Of a stretch of DNA of 64,000 nucleotides, positions 17,337 through 25,728 are shown one piece after another. The translations under genes were made by a program, and so were the position numbers. Origin of the DNA: Geitlerinema sp. PCC 7407 (GTDB taxonomy: Bacteria > Cyanobacteriota > Cyanobacteriia > PCC-7407); contig NC_019703.1 in NCBI RefSeq assembly GCF_000317045.1, forward strand, positions 2,406,501-2,470,500, in the 5' to 3' direction. The notes under the pieces were generated by a model. The model was not told the origin of the DNA, searched no databases, and was given only the letters and a program-made list of their open reading frames with translations. Numbering within the stretch: the stretch's first letter is position 1; each line of letters begins with the position of its first letter.

Positions 17337-17882
17337 ATGACCACAACGCCCAACTTCCAGGCCATCAAGACCATTTCTCCCGCCACGCTGCATCACCGGC
17401 GATCGCAAGACAATTTGGTGCTGATCGACGTGCGAGAGGGAGCCGAATACGCGGGCGATCGCATTGCCGAAGCGGTGTCTGCGCCCCTGTCCCAGTTTGA
17501 TCCGCAGCAGGTCCCCAGCGATCGCCCCGTGGTGCTCTACTGCCAGAGCAGCAAGCGCTCCGAGAAAGCCGCCCAGCGTCTCCTGGATGCGGGCTGGAGC
17601 GAAGTCACCCATCTCGAAGGCGGCCTGAACGCCTGGAAAGCGGACGGCTACGCCACCGTGGCCAGCCGCAAAGCACCCATCAGCCTGTTTCGGCAAGTGC
17701 AGATTGTGGCCGGTTCGCTGGTCTTCACCGGGACGGTGCTGGGCGCCTTTGTGTCGCCGTGGTTCTTGATTTTGAGCGGATTTGTGGGTGCGGGGCTGGT
17801 CTTTGCGGGCGTCACGGACACCTGCGCCATGGGCATGCTCCTGGCGAAGCTCCCCTACAACCAAAACGCCGGGAGAAACTAG
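17337..17882 (+). CDS. rhodanese domain fused to a DUF2892 membrane domain
   Basis: A sulfurtransferase of about 181 residues. The rhodanese domain (about 5-105) carries the persulfide-forming Cys in the loop CQSSKRS, with the DVREGAEY segment before it. Two transmembrane helices at about 120-165 form the DUF2892 region, as in E. coli YgaP. It probably moves sulfane sulfur between thiosulfate or persulfide and an acceptor at the membrane face. The frame extends upstream to 17277, but the ATG at 17337, preceded by TTGGAGT, gives the normal N terminus. It ends 3 bases before the TauE-like gene. Confidence 0.85.
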   Translation: MTTTPNFQAIKTISPATLHHRRSQDNLVLIDVREGAEYAGDRIAEAVSAPLSQFDPQQVPSDRPVVLYCQSSKRSEKAAQRLLDAGWSEVTHLEGGLNAWKADGYATVASRKAPISLFRQVQIVAGSLVFTGTVLGAFVSPWFLILSGFVGAGLVFAGVTDTCAMGMLLAKLPYNQNAGRN

Positions 17883-17885
17883 ACC

Positions 17886-18752
17886 ATGCTCTGGCTTCTA
17901 GGACATGTGCTGGCGGCGGGCATCGGCGTGAGTTTGGGCCTGATCGGCGGCGGCGGGTCGGTGCTGGCTCTGCCGATCCTGGTCTACGTGATGGGCGTGG
18001 CGCCCAAATCCGCGATCGCCATGACGCTGATTATCGTGGGTGTAGTCAGTCTGCTCGGGGCGATTCCCCACTGGCGAAAGGGGCGCGTCAACCTGAAAAC
18101 CACCGCGATTTTTGGTTCGACCACCATGCTGGGGGCTTTCTTAGGAGCGCGCCTAGCCAGCCTGCCCGTGGTCAGTGACACCTTCCAGATGATGCTGTTT
18201 GCGGTCATGATGCTGGTGGCGGCGGGCTTCATGATCTACCGCAGCGCCAAGAGTCCGGCCAGCACCGAGCCCGAGGCGATCGCCGCCTATCCCAAGCCCC
18301 TGTGCCCCCACTGCTGGCTGTGGCTGATGACCGAAGGCCTGGGCGTGGGCGTACTCACCGGCCTGGTAGGCGTGGGTGGGGGCTTCGCCATCGTGCCGGC
18401 CCTGGTGCTCCTGGGCAACACGCCCATGCGAGAAGCCATCGGCACCTCGCTGGTCATCATTGCTCTAAATGCGATCGCCGGTTTGCTGGGCTACCTGGGC
18501 CAGCTGACCATTGACTGGGAGCTGACCCTGTCCTTCACGATCGCCGCTGGCTTCGGTACGCTCCTCGGCAGCTATCTCGCCCAGTACGTTTCGGCGCGCG
18601 CCCTCCAAAAAGGCTTTGGCTATTTCCTGCTGGCGGTGGCGGCCTTCGTGCTGGCCCAGAACTGGCACAAAGTGGCCCCGAGCGCCGAAACAGAAGTTCG
18701 TCCTCAAACAGCCCGCCTCGCTCCGGCCAGTGGGCGATCGCTCGATCGTTAG
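17886..18752 (+). CDS. TauE/SafE-family (TSUP) membrane exporter
   Basis: 288 residues with about eight predicted transmembrane segments and the duplicated TSUP pattern: GLIGGGGSVLALPIL near residue 18 and GLVGVGGGFAIVPAL near 158, the paired glycine-rich helices of this family. TSUP proteins export sulfite, sulfoacetate or thiosulfate. Behind persulfide dioxygenase and rhodanese genes, sulfite or thiosulfate is the likely substrate. The start codon lies just 3 bases after the rhodanese stop, so translation is probably coupled. A hydrophilic loop of about 25 residues with Cys residues (LCPHCW) splits the two halves. It converges on the DUF4336 gene. Confidence 0.85.
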   Translation: MLWLLGHVLAAGIGVSLGLIGGGGSVLALPILVYVMGVAPKSAIAMTLIIVGVVSLLGAIPHWRKGRVNLKTTAIFGSTTMLGAFLGARLASLPVVSDTFQMMLFAVMMLVAAGFMIYRSAKSPASTEPEAIAAYPKPLCPHCWLWLMTEGLGVGVLTGLVGVGGGFAIVPALVLLGNTPMREAIGTSLVIIALNAIAGLLGYLGQLTIDWELTLSFTIAAGFGTLLGSYLAQYVSARALQKGFGYFLLAVAAFVLAQNWHKVAPSAETEVRPQTARLAPASGRSLDR

Positions 18753-18779
18753 GCGTGTCCCAAACTGGCGATCGCCCAG

Positions 18780-20015
18780 TTACGAGCGCTGAGCAGGCGG
18801 CGTAATGCCCGTGCGGTTGAGGGTTTCCTCGATCTCCCGCAAGAAAGCAAAGTCCTCGGCAGGCAGCGATCGCTCGCCAGCGGCCCCCTCCTCCAAAAAG
18901 CTAAAAGCCTGCCGAAACGCCTGGGGGCCTTGCTCGATGGGCGCTTCGAGGTGACAGGGGATAATTCGCTCGAAGTTCCAGCGGGCAACTGTGTCGGCCC
19001 AGTCGAGGACCGCCCGAGGCGATCGATTGAGGATCAGGGTTTGCAAAATCGGCGCTACCAGCAGCTGGCCGCCCCGGCGCAGCGACTCAAAGGACTGTCG
19101 CCAGCCGTTTTTCCAGCGGAACGGGAAAAGCCCAAAGTAAGCGCGGCGAGAGCGATCGGGAGCCTGGAAAGCATCGCGCACCGTTTGCCAGGTGCTCGTC
19201 ACATCCAGGGCGCTGGGACGGAAATAAAACGAAAACAGCGCGATGCGCTGCCAGCCTTTCAAGCGCTGCTCCTCGGTGTCTTGGATCGGGTCGCTGGCCT
19301 GGTCCTTGGCATGAAACAAGAGCGGATAGGGGTCGAGGCTGACGATGGCAGGCGGACGCTCCGGGATGACCACCACCGAATCGGTGACCAGCAAGGTGCG
19401 CGATCGCCGGTGGAAAAACGCCACCTCCTCAAACGGCCCCAGGCCCAGGTCGATCGGCCCCAGCATCGCGTAGTCAAACTCATCGGCAAAGGGCGCTTTG
19501 CCACTGTCGGTCGGCAAAACCTGGGTGCGGCGAGCCGGCAGGCCCAGCCAGCTCAGGGGCAGATTGAGCGGAAAGCTCCACTGATCCGGCGCAATGAAGA
19601 CCTGGGCGGCGGGGAAGCAGCGGGCAAACGGCCCCACAAACACCTTGTGCTCGATGCCCGAGACCGTCGGCAAGATGATGTATTTCACCTCGCCGTGGCG
19701 ACTGACTAGCTCCTCGACCAAGCGGATGCACTCGGGGGTGGGCGCCACGGGCGAATAGACCAGCAGCCCGCCCGCCTCAAGGCGCACCACGGTCATGCGG
19801 ATCGGCACCACGACGTACAGGATGCCCTGCAACTGATCAAAGGTCCAAATCGTGTCCTTCACCACCTCGGTGCGCAGGGTGCGGCGCTGGCCGTAGGGGT
19901 AGAGGGGCACGGCAGGCCAGAAGGGCCAGGAAAATTCCTTGGACCGATGAGTCTGTGTGTGAGCTGTTATCGTGGTTTTCTCCACGCCGCGATCGCCTCC
20001 CAAAACACCAAACAT
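18780..20015 (-). CDS. DUF4336 domain protein
   Basis: About 411 residues. It contains the cyanobacterial/plant DUF4336 pattern: an N-terminal SWPFWPAVPLYPYG segment, TIWTFDQLQGILYVVVPIRMTV, then a metallo-beta-lactamase-like layout with ILPTVSGIEHKVF and a late NFERIIPCHLEAPI strand. The canonical HXHXDH metal site is absent; conserved His residues in GIEHK and PCHLEAP may replace it. DUF4336 proteins are conserved in cyanobacteria and chloroplast-bearing eukaryotes, but their role is not established as far as I know. The frame extends to a TTG at 20060; I chose the ATG at 20015, also without a clear ribosome-binding site. Confidence 0.75.
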   Translation of the reverse strand: MFGVLGGDRGVEKTTITAHTQTHRSKEFSWPFWPAVPLYPYGQRRTLRTEVVKDTIWTFDQLQGILYVVVPIRMTVVRLEAGGLLVYSPVAPTPECIRLVEELVSRHGEVKYIILPTVSGIEHKVFVGPFARCFPAAQVFIAPDQWSFPLNLPLSWLGLPARRTQVLPTDSGKAPFADEFDYAMLGPIDLGLGPFEEVAFFHRRSRTLLVTDSVVVIPERPPAIVSLDPYPLLFHAKDQASDPIQDTEEQRLKGWQRIALFSFYFRPSALDVTSTWQTVRDAFQAPDRSRRAYFGLFPFRWKNGWRQSFESLRRGGQLLVAPILQTLILNRSPRAVLDWADTVARWNFERIIPCHLEAPIEQGPQAFRQAFSFLEEGAAGERSLPAEDFAFLREIEETLNRTGITPPAQRS

Positions 20016-20203
20016 TGCAAGCTTTTGTGGATCGATGCTACGCGCTAGAGCTCTGTCCAAGCAAGAGCCCGATCGTTTCCCCGAAATGGATTGCTAGCTT
20101 TTGCAGTTCTGTCTTTTTTCGTTTGCTTTGTCAAAAACACCCTTGTGGGACTCAGTTTTTTTGTGTCAGCCTGGATCTGAGTTTCATTTGATTGGGCGAA
20201 AAT

Positions 20204-20770
20204 ATGGCGGACTTCAAGGAATATCGCAGCGTGAGCGAGTTTCCGCTGCACACGGCTGATCTGCCTCGGGAGGAGCTAGAGAGCGCCTACCACGATCTGC
20301 GAGGCACCTACAAAAATCTCAACCAGAGCCGCGCGCAGCTAGTCCGCCGCCAGCAAGAGACTAAGGAAAGAGTTACAGCCATTAGTACCAAGCTCAATCA
20401 CCTCCATCAAACCCTGGCCAAAGTCCAACAGGAAAAACTTCAGCTTCAACAGGCTTTGAGCCACAGCCTCGAAAAGAGAGAGCAGCTACAAGCCTGGGGG
20501 AATGACTTAGATCGAGAGGTGAATGAACTCACGCAGCAAGTTAACGCAACAGCTCGCCTCTTGGGTGAGTTTGAGGACGTGTACGAAGAAGTTAGTCAAA
20601 GCACCAATATTTTGTCCCTAGGACAGCGTTTCTGGCGCTTGATCCAGGCAGCTCGGCGCTTGCTGACAACCGATCTTTCAGACCTCAAACCTGGGCCCAA
20701 TCCGCCTGAACCCGATTTGTTTAGCAGTGAAAGTCCAAGGGACATTAACCGGAAGCTATTGGATCGCTAA
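20204..20770 (+). CDS. coiled-coil hypothetical protein
   Basis: 188 residues, dominated by a coiled coil from about residue 28 to 125 (regular Leu/Val/Ile heptads, rich in Gln, Lys and Glu). A short hydrophobic helix follows at about 137-155, then a Pro-rich acidic tail. No enzyme motif is visible. A scaffold or membrane-edge role is possible but not shown. The ATG at 20204 is preferred to the in-frame TTG at 20192. It lies upstream of another helical hypothetical gene on the same strand. Confidence 0.65.
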   Translation: MADFKEYRSVSEFPLHTADLPREELESAYHDLRGTYKNLNQSRAQLVRRQQETKERVTAISTKLNHLHQTLAKVQQEKLQLQQALSHSLEKREQLQAWGNDLDREVNELTQQVNATARLLGEFEDVYEEVSQSTNILSLGQRFWRLIQAARRLLTTDLSDLKPGPNPPEPDLFSSESPRDINRKLLDR

Positions 20771-20823
20771 ATTTTGAATCTCGCGTCAAGACGTCTCACG
20801 CACTTCACTCCTACGCACCGCAA

Positions 20824-21366
20824 ATGGGCAAATTAACGGATTCTTTGAAAAACACGAGTCAGCGGCTGAACGCGCTTCAGCAGGGGATTCGCCAGATGCA
20901 ATCCATCGGAGAAGAGCTGGCTGACAATACGCTGGTGGTGGCGGAGGCGGCTTTGCGGGCGGGCTATGCCTACGCCCAGGCCGAGGCGGAAACGGTGGCC
21001 GAGGGCGATCGCCCGCTACCCGCGATCGCCCCGAGTTCCTCTTCAGCATCCAGTGACTGGAGCGTCGAGGCTCTCAAGGCCCGCTTTGGCACCTGCGCCA
21101 AGGCCTACCGCTATCTGCGCGATCGCCACGGCGTCACGCTCAAGACCCGCAGTTGGCAGGCGATCGCCACCGTCCTCCAGGACGCCGAGGCGTCTGCTCA
21201 GGCCGCACCCACCGCCACACCGGCAGGCGATCGCCCGGCCAGTGCGCAGACTCTGGAGTCTCGGGTGAGCCAGCTAGAGCAACAGGTGACGGCCCAGGCG
21301 CTCCAGATCGCCGAGCTCCAGGCCCAGATCCAGGCGCTTTTGGCCAGCCGGAGCCGCGCGAAATGA
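20824..21366 (+). CDS. hypothetical protein with a C-terminal coiled coil
   Basis: 180 residues in three parts. An N-terminal helix (about 1-60) resembles an amphipathic, possibly membrane-lying segment. A central part (about 80-120) includes WSVEALKARFGTCAKAYRYLRDRHGV and may be a small DNA-binding-like or helical fold. A Gln/Ala-rich C-terminal coiled coil spans about 142-175. Two disordered linkers are partly encoded by HIP1 elements (GDRP). The function is unknown. Its stop overlaps the next start (ATGA at 21363-21366), implying translational coupling. Confidence 0.65.
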   Translation: MGKLTDSLKNTSQRLNALQQGIRQMQSIGEELADNTLVVAEAALRAGYAYAQAEAETVAEGDRPLPAIAPSSSSASSDWSVEALKARFGTCAKAYRYLRDRHGVTLKTRSWQAIATVLQDAEASAQAAPTATPAGDRPASAQTLESRVSQLEQQVTAQALQIAELQAQIQALLASRSRAK

Positions 21367-21845
21367 TGATCCGATCGGGTTTGGGGGCGATCGCCCTGGT
21401 CCTGGGCCTAGGCTCGTCGGCCTGGGCAGAAACCCTGGTGGTCACGGGCCAGTTTGACCAGCGCACCTTCCCCGGCAGCAATCTCCAAAATGGACGCTTT
21501 CAGGGCCAGTTTGCCTACAGCGACACCACCGGCCAGCTAGAGCCTGAGTTCAGGCTGGATCTGGTGCGGGCCGACGGCAGCACGCTGTACACCTTCTCTC
21601 CCGCCACGGGCACGCTGACCCTCCAGGAGCCGATCCCGGGCATCTTTTCTCTGACCTTCCAGGGCTCAACGCCCAAGACGCCGGATCTGCCGAGGTTTCA
21701 GCTCTTTTTCGCTGATGGCGATCGCCCCGACGGAGACAGCCGCTTTCTCAGCGCCACCCTCGTGGATCCGGCGCGTCAGGCCCGGGGCGTCGTGCGGGCC
21801 ACCCTTCAAGACGCCAACGCCAGCACCGCTTCGCCCCGCCGATAG
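21363..21845 (+). CDS. secreted hypothetical protein
   Basis: 160 residues with a clear signal peptide (MMIRSGLGAIALVLGLGSSAWA, cleavage after AWA). The mature part is beta-rich, with Phe/Gly/Thr-rich strands like those of small exported cyanobacterial proteins; no PEP-CTERM anchor is seen. Its ATG overlaps the upstream stop codon. Its last 40 bases overlap the 3' end of the convergent GH57 gene. Confidence 0.7.
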   Translation: MMIRSGLGAIALVLGLGSSAWAETLVVTGQFDQRTFPGSNLQNGRFQGQFAYSDTTGQLEPEFRLDLVRADGSTLYTFSPATGTLTLQEPIPGIFSLTFQGSTPKTPDLPRFQLFFADGDRPDGDSRFLSATLVDPARQARGVVRATLQDANASTASPRR

Positions 21846-23305
21846 ATCTCCCGGGCGTAGTCCGTCCAGGCTCCCTGACCCCAGTAGCGAAAGCAGCTGG
21901 TCTGGAGCAGCAGGTTGTAGAGCAGGGCCTCTTGGTAGTCGGGGCGCTGGGTGACGGCTGGATCCGCCGCCACCTGGGCATCGTAGACCTGGTGGAAGCG
22001 AGCGCTGAGCTGACTCATCGGTTCTAGGACGTTTTCGTAGCCCTGGACCCAGCTCATGTGGTTGGTCCAGGAGGCCCCGTCCATATGAAAATTGTGATCG
22101 CTGGCTTTGAGATCGGCGATCGCCCGCTCCACCGCCTCCGGCGTCGCCCGCTCCGGGTCCACCTGCTGCCACAGCCGATGCTGCTGCACCGCCTGACAAA
22201 CCGGGAAGTCTTCTGGCTTCACACCTGCCGCCTCCACCAGCTCCAGGTACTCGGTCCCATTCATCGGCACCGTGCCCGTGCGTCCGCCCCCCTGGTCCCG
22301 CAGCTCGTACCAGATGCGGAAAAAGTCGCGGGGGTATTCATTCATCATCACGCCGCCATTTTCCCCGTCAGCGATCTGGGTGACCAGCGACGGAATGGAA
22401 ACCTCGCCGAGGGTCTGCCGTCCCCGCCCCTTCGCCTCGAAGTAGGGCTGCATCTGGGCCACCAGCTTGGTGTCGGAGCCCTGGGTCTTGATCAGGGCCG
22501 TCATGGCGATGGTTTCGCCCCGAGAGTTGCGAGCGACCAAGCGATTGGGCACGTACTTTTGGTCCTGGGGCAGGCCGTGGCCTTCGAGGGTTTCGACGGA
22601 GTGCTCCTGCACCATCAGCCAGCGATAGCCGCACTCCTGGAGAGCCTTGAGGTACTCGTAGAGGGTGTCGGGGTGGTTAGGCAGGTGCATCTCGGGGGGC
22701 GAGAAGCCCTTGACCCGGGCCAAGGCCTCGTAGCCAAACAGGGCCGCGAAGTACTGCTGCCAAGCCTGGATATGCAGTTTGATGTCTGGGATCGGCGTGG
22801 AGGGGACGACGGCGTGACTCCACATGGTCCCGAGCCACTCCACGTAGGGCCACATCGCGCGATCGCCCGTCAGGCGGCGGAGCTTCTCCAGCACGTCCTC
22901 GCGATTCATTTGGCGCAGGCCCCACAGCAGATTGCCGGAGTAGTCGAGCATGATGCGCGGGTTGCAGCCCTCGGCCACCAGCTGGGGGATAAAGTCGCCC
23001 ATGCGGCCATAGCAGTGGGCAAAAACGCTGGCGTTGTGGTTGTCGCCATCGTGGGGATGCTCGAACATGTGCTGCAAGTTGCTGATCAGCATCCCGTCGT
23101 GGCCAGCGGGGATCGTGGGCTGATGCATGTGAAGGGCGCACGCAAACCCAGCGCTGATGTCCGAGAGGCGCAGATTGGTGATGTCTCGAAAGAGGGGGCG
23201 ATCGGGGTTGACGACGCGCTGAATCGTGGATTCCCAGCCGCAGAGGTTGGGCAGTCCCGATCGCAGATCATCCAGGATGGGATGCTCACTCACCGATGAC
23301 GCCAT
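21806..23305 (-). CDS. glycoside hydrolase family 57 protein
   Basis: About 499 residues. The N-terminal half has GH57 features: ALHMHQPTIPAG near residue 58 (the family's early HXHQP motif), HNASVFAHCYGRMGDFIP and PPEMHLP with a Glu that may be the nucleophile. A C-terminal helical part follows, including NFHMDGASWTNHMSW. GH57 enzymes are alpha-amylases, 4-alpha-glucanotransferases, branching enzymes and alpha-galactosidases. Divergent pairing with glgA suggests alpha-glucan remodelling; the exact activity is not readable. The ATG at 23305 replaces a longer frame reaching 23350. Its end overlaps the convergent secreted-protein gene. Confidence 0.82.
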   Translation of the reverse strand: MASSVSEHPILDDLRSGLPNLCGWESTIQRVVNPDRPLFRDITNLRLSDISAGFACALHMHQPTIPAGHDGMLISNLQHMFEHPHDGDNHNASVFAHCYGRMGDFIPQLVAEGCNPRIMLDYSGNLLWGLRQMNREDVLEKLRRLTGDRAMWPYVEWLGTMWSHAVVPSTPIPDIKLHIQAWQQYFAALFGYEALARVKGFSPPEMHLPNHPDTLYEYLKALQECGYRWLMVQEHSVETLEGHGLPQDQKYVPNRLVARNSRGETIAMTALIKTQGSDTKLVAQMQPYFEAKGRGRQTLGEVSIPSLVTQIADGENGGVMMNEYPRDFFRIWYELRDQGGGRTGTVPMNGTEYLELVEAAGVKPEDFPVCQAVQQHRLWQQVDPERATPEAVERAIADLKASDHNFHMDGASWTNHMSWVQGYENVLEPMSQLSARFHQVYDAQVAADPAVTQRPDYQEALLYNLLLQTSCFRYWGQGAWTDYAREIYRRGEAVLALAS

Positions 23306-23575
23306 GGATTGTTCTCCAGAATGGAATGGAGCCGGTTGGCTCCCCGGCATTCTAGATCCTTCTCGCCCAGAAGCCCATGGGTACAGTTGCGGCGGAGGGA
23401 TTTTTGGCGGGCGATCGCCCCTGAAATACTTGCATCGGCGCGCAGAAGCCGTACCCTAGCACCTAGAAACTTTCCGCGCTGTTTATGTCAAACGGCGGGG
23501 CAAAGGATTCATCGGGAAATATATACTTTTGTGAAGTATAACCAAAGCCGTTTTTAAACAGGTAAGGAGCAAATA

Positions 23576-25051
23576 ATGTACATCGTGCAGATTGCCTCTG
23601 AATGTGCTCCTGTCATTAAGGCTGGAGGTCTAGGCGACGTCGTGTACGGCCTGAGTCGGGAGCTGGAAGCCCGCGGCCACTGTGTCGAGCTGATCCTGCC
23701 CAAATATGACTGCATGCGCTACGACCACATTTGGGGGCTTCACGACGCCTACCGCGATCTGTGGGTGCCCTGGTATGACGGCGAGATCCATTGCTCGGTG
23801 TACTGCGGCTGGGTACACGGCCGCGTGTGTTTCTTCATTGAGCCCCACTCTCAAGACAACTTTTTTAACCGGGGCTGCTACTACGGCTGCGAAGATGACA
23901 CCATGCGCTTTGCTTTCTTTAGCAAAGCCGCTCTGCAATTCTTGCAGCACAGCAACAAGCGTCCCGATGTCATCCACTGCCACGATTGGCAGACGGGCCT
24001 CGTCCCTGTGATGCTCTACGAGATTTTTCAGTACCACGGGATGGGCAGTCAGCGGGTGTGCTACACCATCCACAACTTCAAGCACCAAGGGTTCGCGGGT
24101 AATGAGCTTTTGGCGGCGACGGGCCTCAATCGCCCCGACCACTACTTCCACTACGATCGCCTGCGGGACAACTTTAACCCCTTTTCGCTCAATCTGATGA
24201 AAGGGGGAATTGTCTACTCTAATGCGGTCACGACGGTATCACCTCACCACGCCTGGGAGGCAAGTCATACGGAGGTTGGCTGCGGCCTGGGCCACACGCT
24301 GCATTTGCACCAAGGTAAATTTAGCGGCATTCTCAACGGCATTGACCATGATTTCTGGAATCCGGCGGGCGATCGCTACATTCCCTATCACTACAGCCGC
24401 GAGGACTTCGAAGAGAAGCACAAAAATACCAAAACTCTGCGCGAGCGCCTGATGCTCGACCATGCAGACAAGCCCATCATTGCCTACATTGGTCGCCTAG
24501 ATGGCCAGAAAGGCGTGCACCTCGTTCACCACGCCATGTACTACGCGCTCCATCGCGGGGCGCAGTTTGTTCTGCTAGGCTCGGCCACAGAGCCCGGCAT
24601 CAATGCCCACTTCTGGCACGAAAAGCATTTCCTCAACAACAATCCCGATGTGCATCTGGAGCTGGGCTTCAATGAGGAGCTGTCTCACCTGATCTATGCA
24701 GGGGCCGACATGATCGTGGTACCGAGCAACTTCGAGCCGTGCGGTCTGACCCAGATGATTGGTCTGATGTACGGTACGGTGCCGATCGTGCGCGGCGTCG
24801 GGGGCCTGGTGAATACGGTGTTTGACCGTGACTACGACCAGACCAAGCCGCCGGAAGAGCGCAATGGCTATGTGTTTTATCAGAGTGACTATCAGGCGCT
24901 GGAGTCAGCGATGGATCGGGCGATCGGCCTTTGGTTTGAGTATCCTGAGGAATTCCGCCAGCTGGCGCTCCAGGGGATGAGCTACGACTACTCCTGGAAG
25001 CATCCGGCCCAGGCGTACATCGATCTCTATGACCAGATTCGCTGCCAGTAG
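23576..25051 (+). CDS. glgA: glycogen synthase (ADP-glucose type)
   Basis: It elongates alpha-1,4-glucan from ADP-glucose (GT5). The 491 residues include the N-terminal substrate loop KAGGLGDVVYGLSREL near residue 15, the HCHDWQTGL segment near 140, the GT-B C-terminal motif GRLDGQKGVHL, and the catalytic ESFEPCGLTQ-type region, here NFEPCGLTQMIG near 387. Cyanobacteria usually have GlgA1 and GlgA2. The aromatic-rich, shorter N terminus suggests the GlgA2 type, but I am not certain. A good ribosome-binding site (AAGGAG at 23564-23569) precedes the ATG. The divergent GH57 gene and a strong terminator bracket it. Confidence 0.92.
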   Translation: MYIVQIASECAPVIKAGGLGDVVYGLSRELEARGHCVELILPKYDCMRYDHIWGLHDAYRDLWVPWYDGEIHCSVYCGWVHGRVCFFIEPHSQDNFFNRGCYYGCEDDTMRFAFFSKAALQFLQHSNKRPDVIHCHDWQTGLVPVMLYEIFQYHGMGSQRVCYTIHNFKHQGFAGNELLAATGLNRPDHYFHYDRLRDNFNPFSLNLMKGGIVYSNAVTTVSPHHAWEASHTEVGCGLGHTLHLHQGKFSGILNGIDHDFWNPAGDRYIPYHYSREDFEEKHKNTKTLRERLMLDHADKPIIAYIGRLDGQKGVHLVHHAMYYALHRGAQFVLLGSATEPGINAHFWHEKHFLNNNPDVHLELGFNEELSHLIYAGADMIVVPSNFEPCGLTQMIGLMYGTVPIVRGVGGLVNTVFDRDYDQTKPPEERNGYVFYQSDYQALESAMDRAIGLWFEYPEEFRQLALQGMSYDYSWKHPAQAYIDLYDQIRCQ

Positions 25052-25142
25052 CCCGCCGAGAAATGCAAAAGTCCAAAGAGACAGTTTTTGGGTAAATAAC
25101 GCAAATTAGCTGAAAATTTTCTGTATCTTTTCGCAGGTCTTT

Positions 25143-25173
25143 CAGGGATATCCGTAGATATCCCTGTTTTTTT
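25143..25173 (+). terminator. rho-independent terminator after glgA
   Basis: CAGGGATATC and GATATCCCTG are perfect 10-bp arms around CGTA, followed by seven T. It lies about 90 bp past the glgA stop. Confidence 0.92.
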
Positions 25174-25728
25174 GTTATTAAAGAATCGATTATTCTTTGG
25201 ATTTCCCGAGAAAACACCCACGCAAACTTGATAGGGCGATCGCAGTTTTTGCGGATATTCCTGCCGCCTATTCTCACAAATTGTCACGATCACTTCTTTG
25301 CGATCGCCTCCAAGGCAATTGATCTGCGCTCTATCGGTCATGGAGAAGATCGCCCCAGCTTTTACGCCTTTCAAGGGGCGATCGCCCTAGATTTTTACTT
25401 TGCTAGCCAAATTTTTTAGACATGAAATGCTGCTCACGGCAATAATCAGCTGAGCAATAGACCCAAACTTTTTGGAAAGGCCGCGAGACTTTCATGAAAG
25501 TTTCTAGTCAAACTTTGGGTCATGGCTAGATTATTCAATTAAGAGTTATAAACTTTTAGTGAGAAATCCAAAAAAGCATCAAGGTTATGAATAAAATGTC
25601 GCTTCTATGGGGCACGATGAAGAGTACCTTAGCTCAGGTTCAAAAGGGTTTGTAAACCTAAGAAACACCTGGGTAAAAGCACGTTTATTCACGATAAAGT
25701 AGGATATAGGATCTGCTTCTTGGCAGCC
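25174..25728. other. intergenic region between glgA terminator and the GAF kinase
   Basis: About 550 bp, AT-rich in the middle, with no convincing gene. It contains a nested palindromic block at 25460-25521, listed separately, and a probable promoter closer to the kinase. Confidence 0.5.
25460..25521. promoter_or_regulatory. nested inverted repeats, possible structured RNA or operator
   Basis: GACCCAAA (25460-25467) pairs with TTTGGGTC (25514-25521). Between them ACTTTCATGAAAGT (25488-25501) is a perfect 14-bp palindrome. The result is an outer stem with a second hairpin inside, about 210 bp upstream of the kinase start. No T tract follows, so a terminator is unlikely. Confidence 0.4.

Noticed and set aside
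22058-23299. 413-codon frame on the plus strand opposite the GH57 gene
   Set aside because: Antisense shadow of a recognisable GH57 enzyme with no motif of its own.
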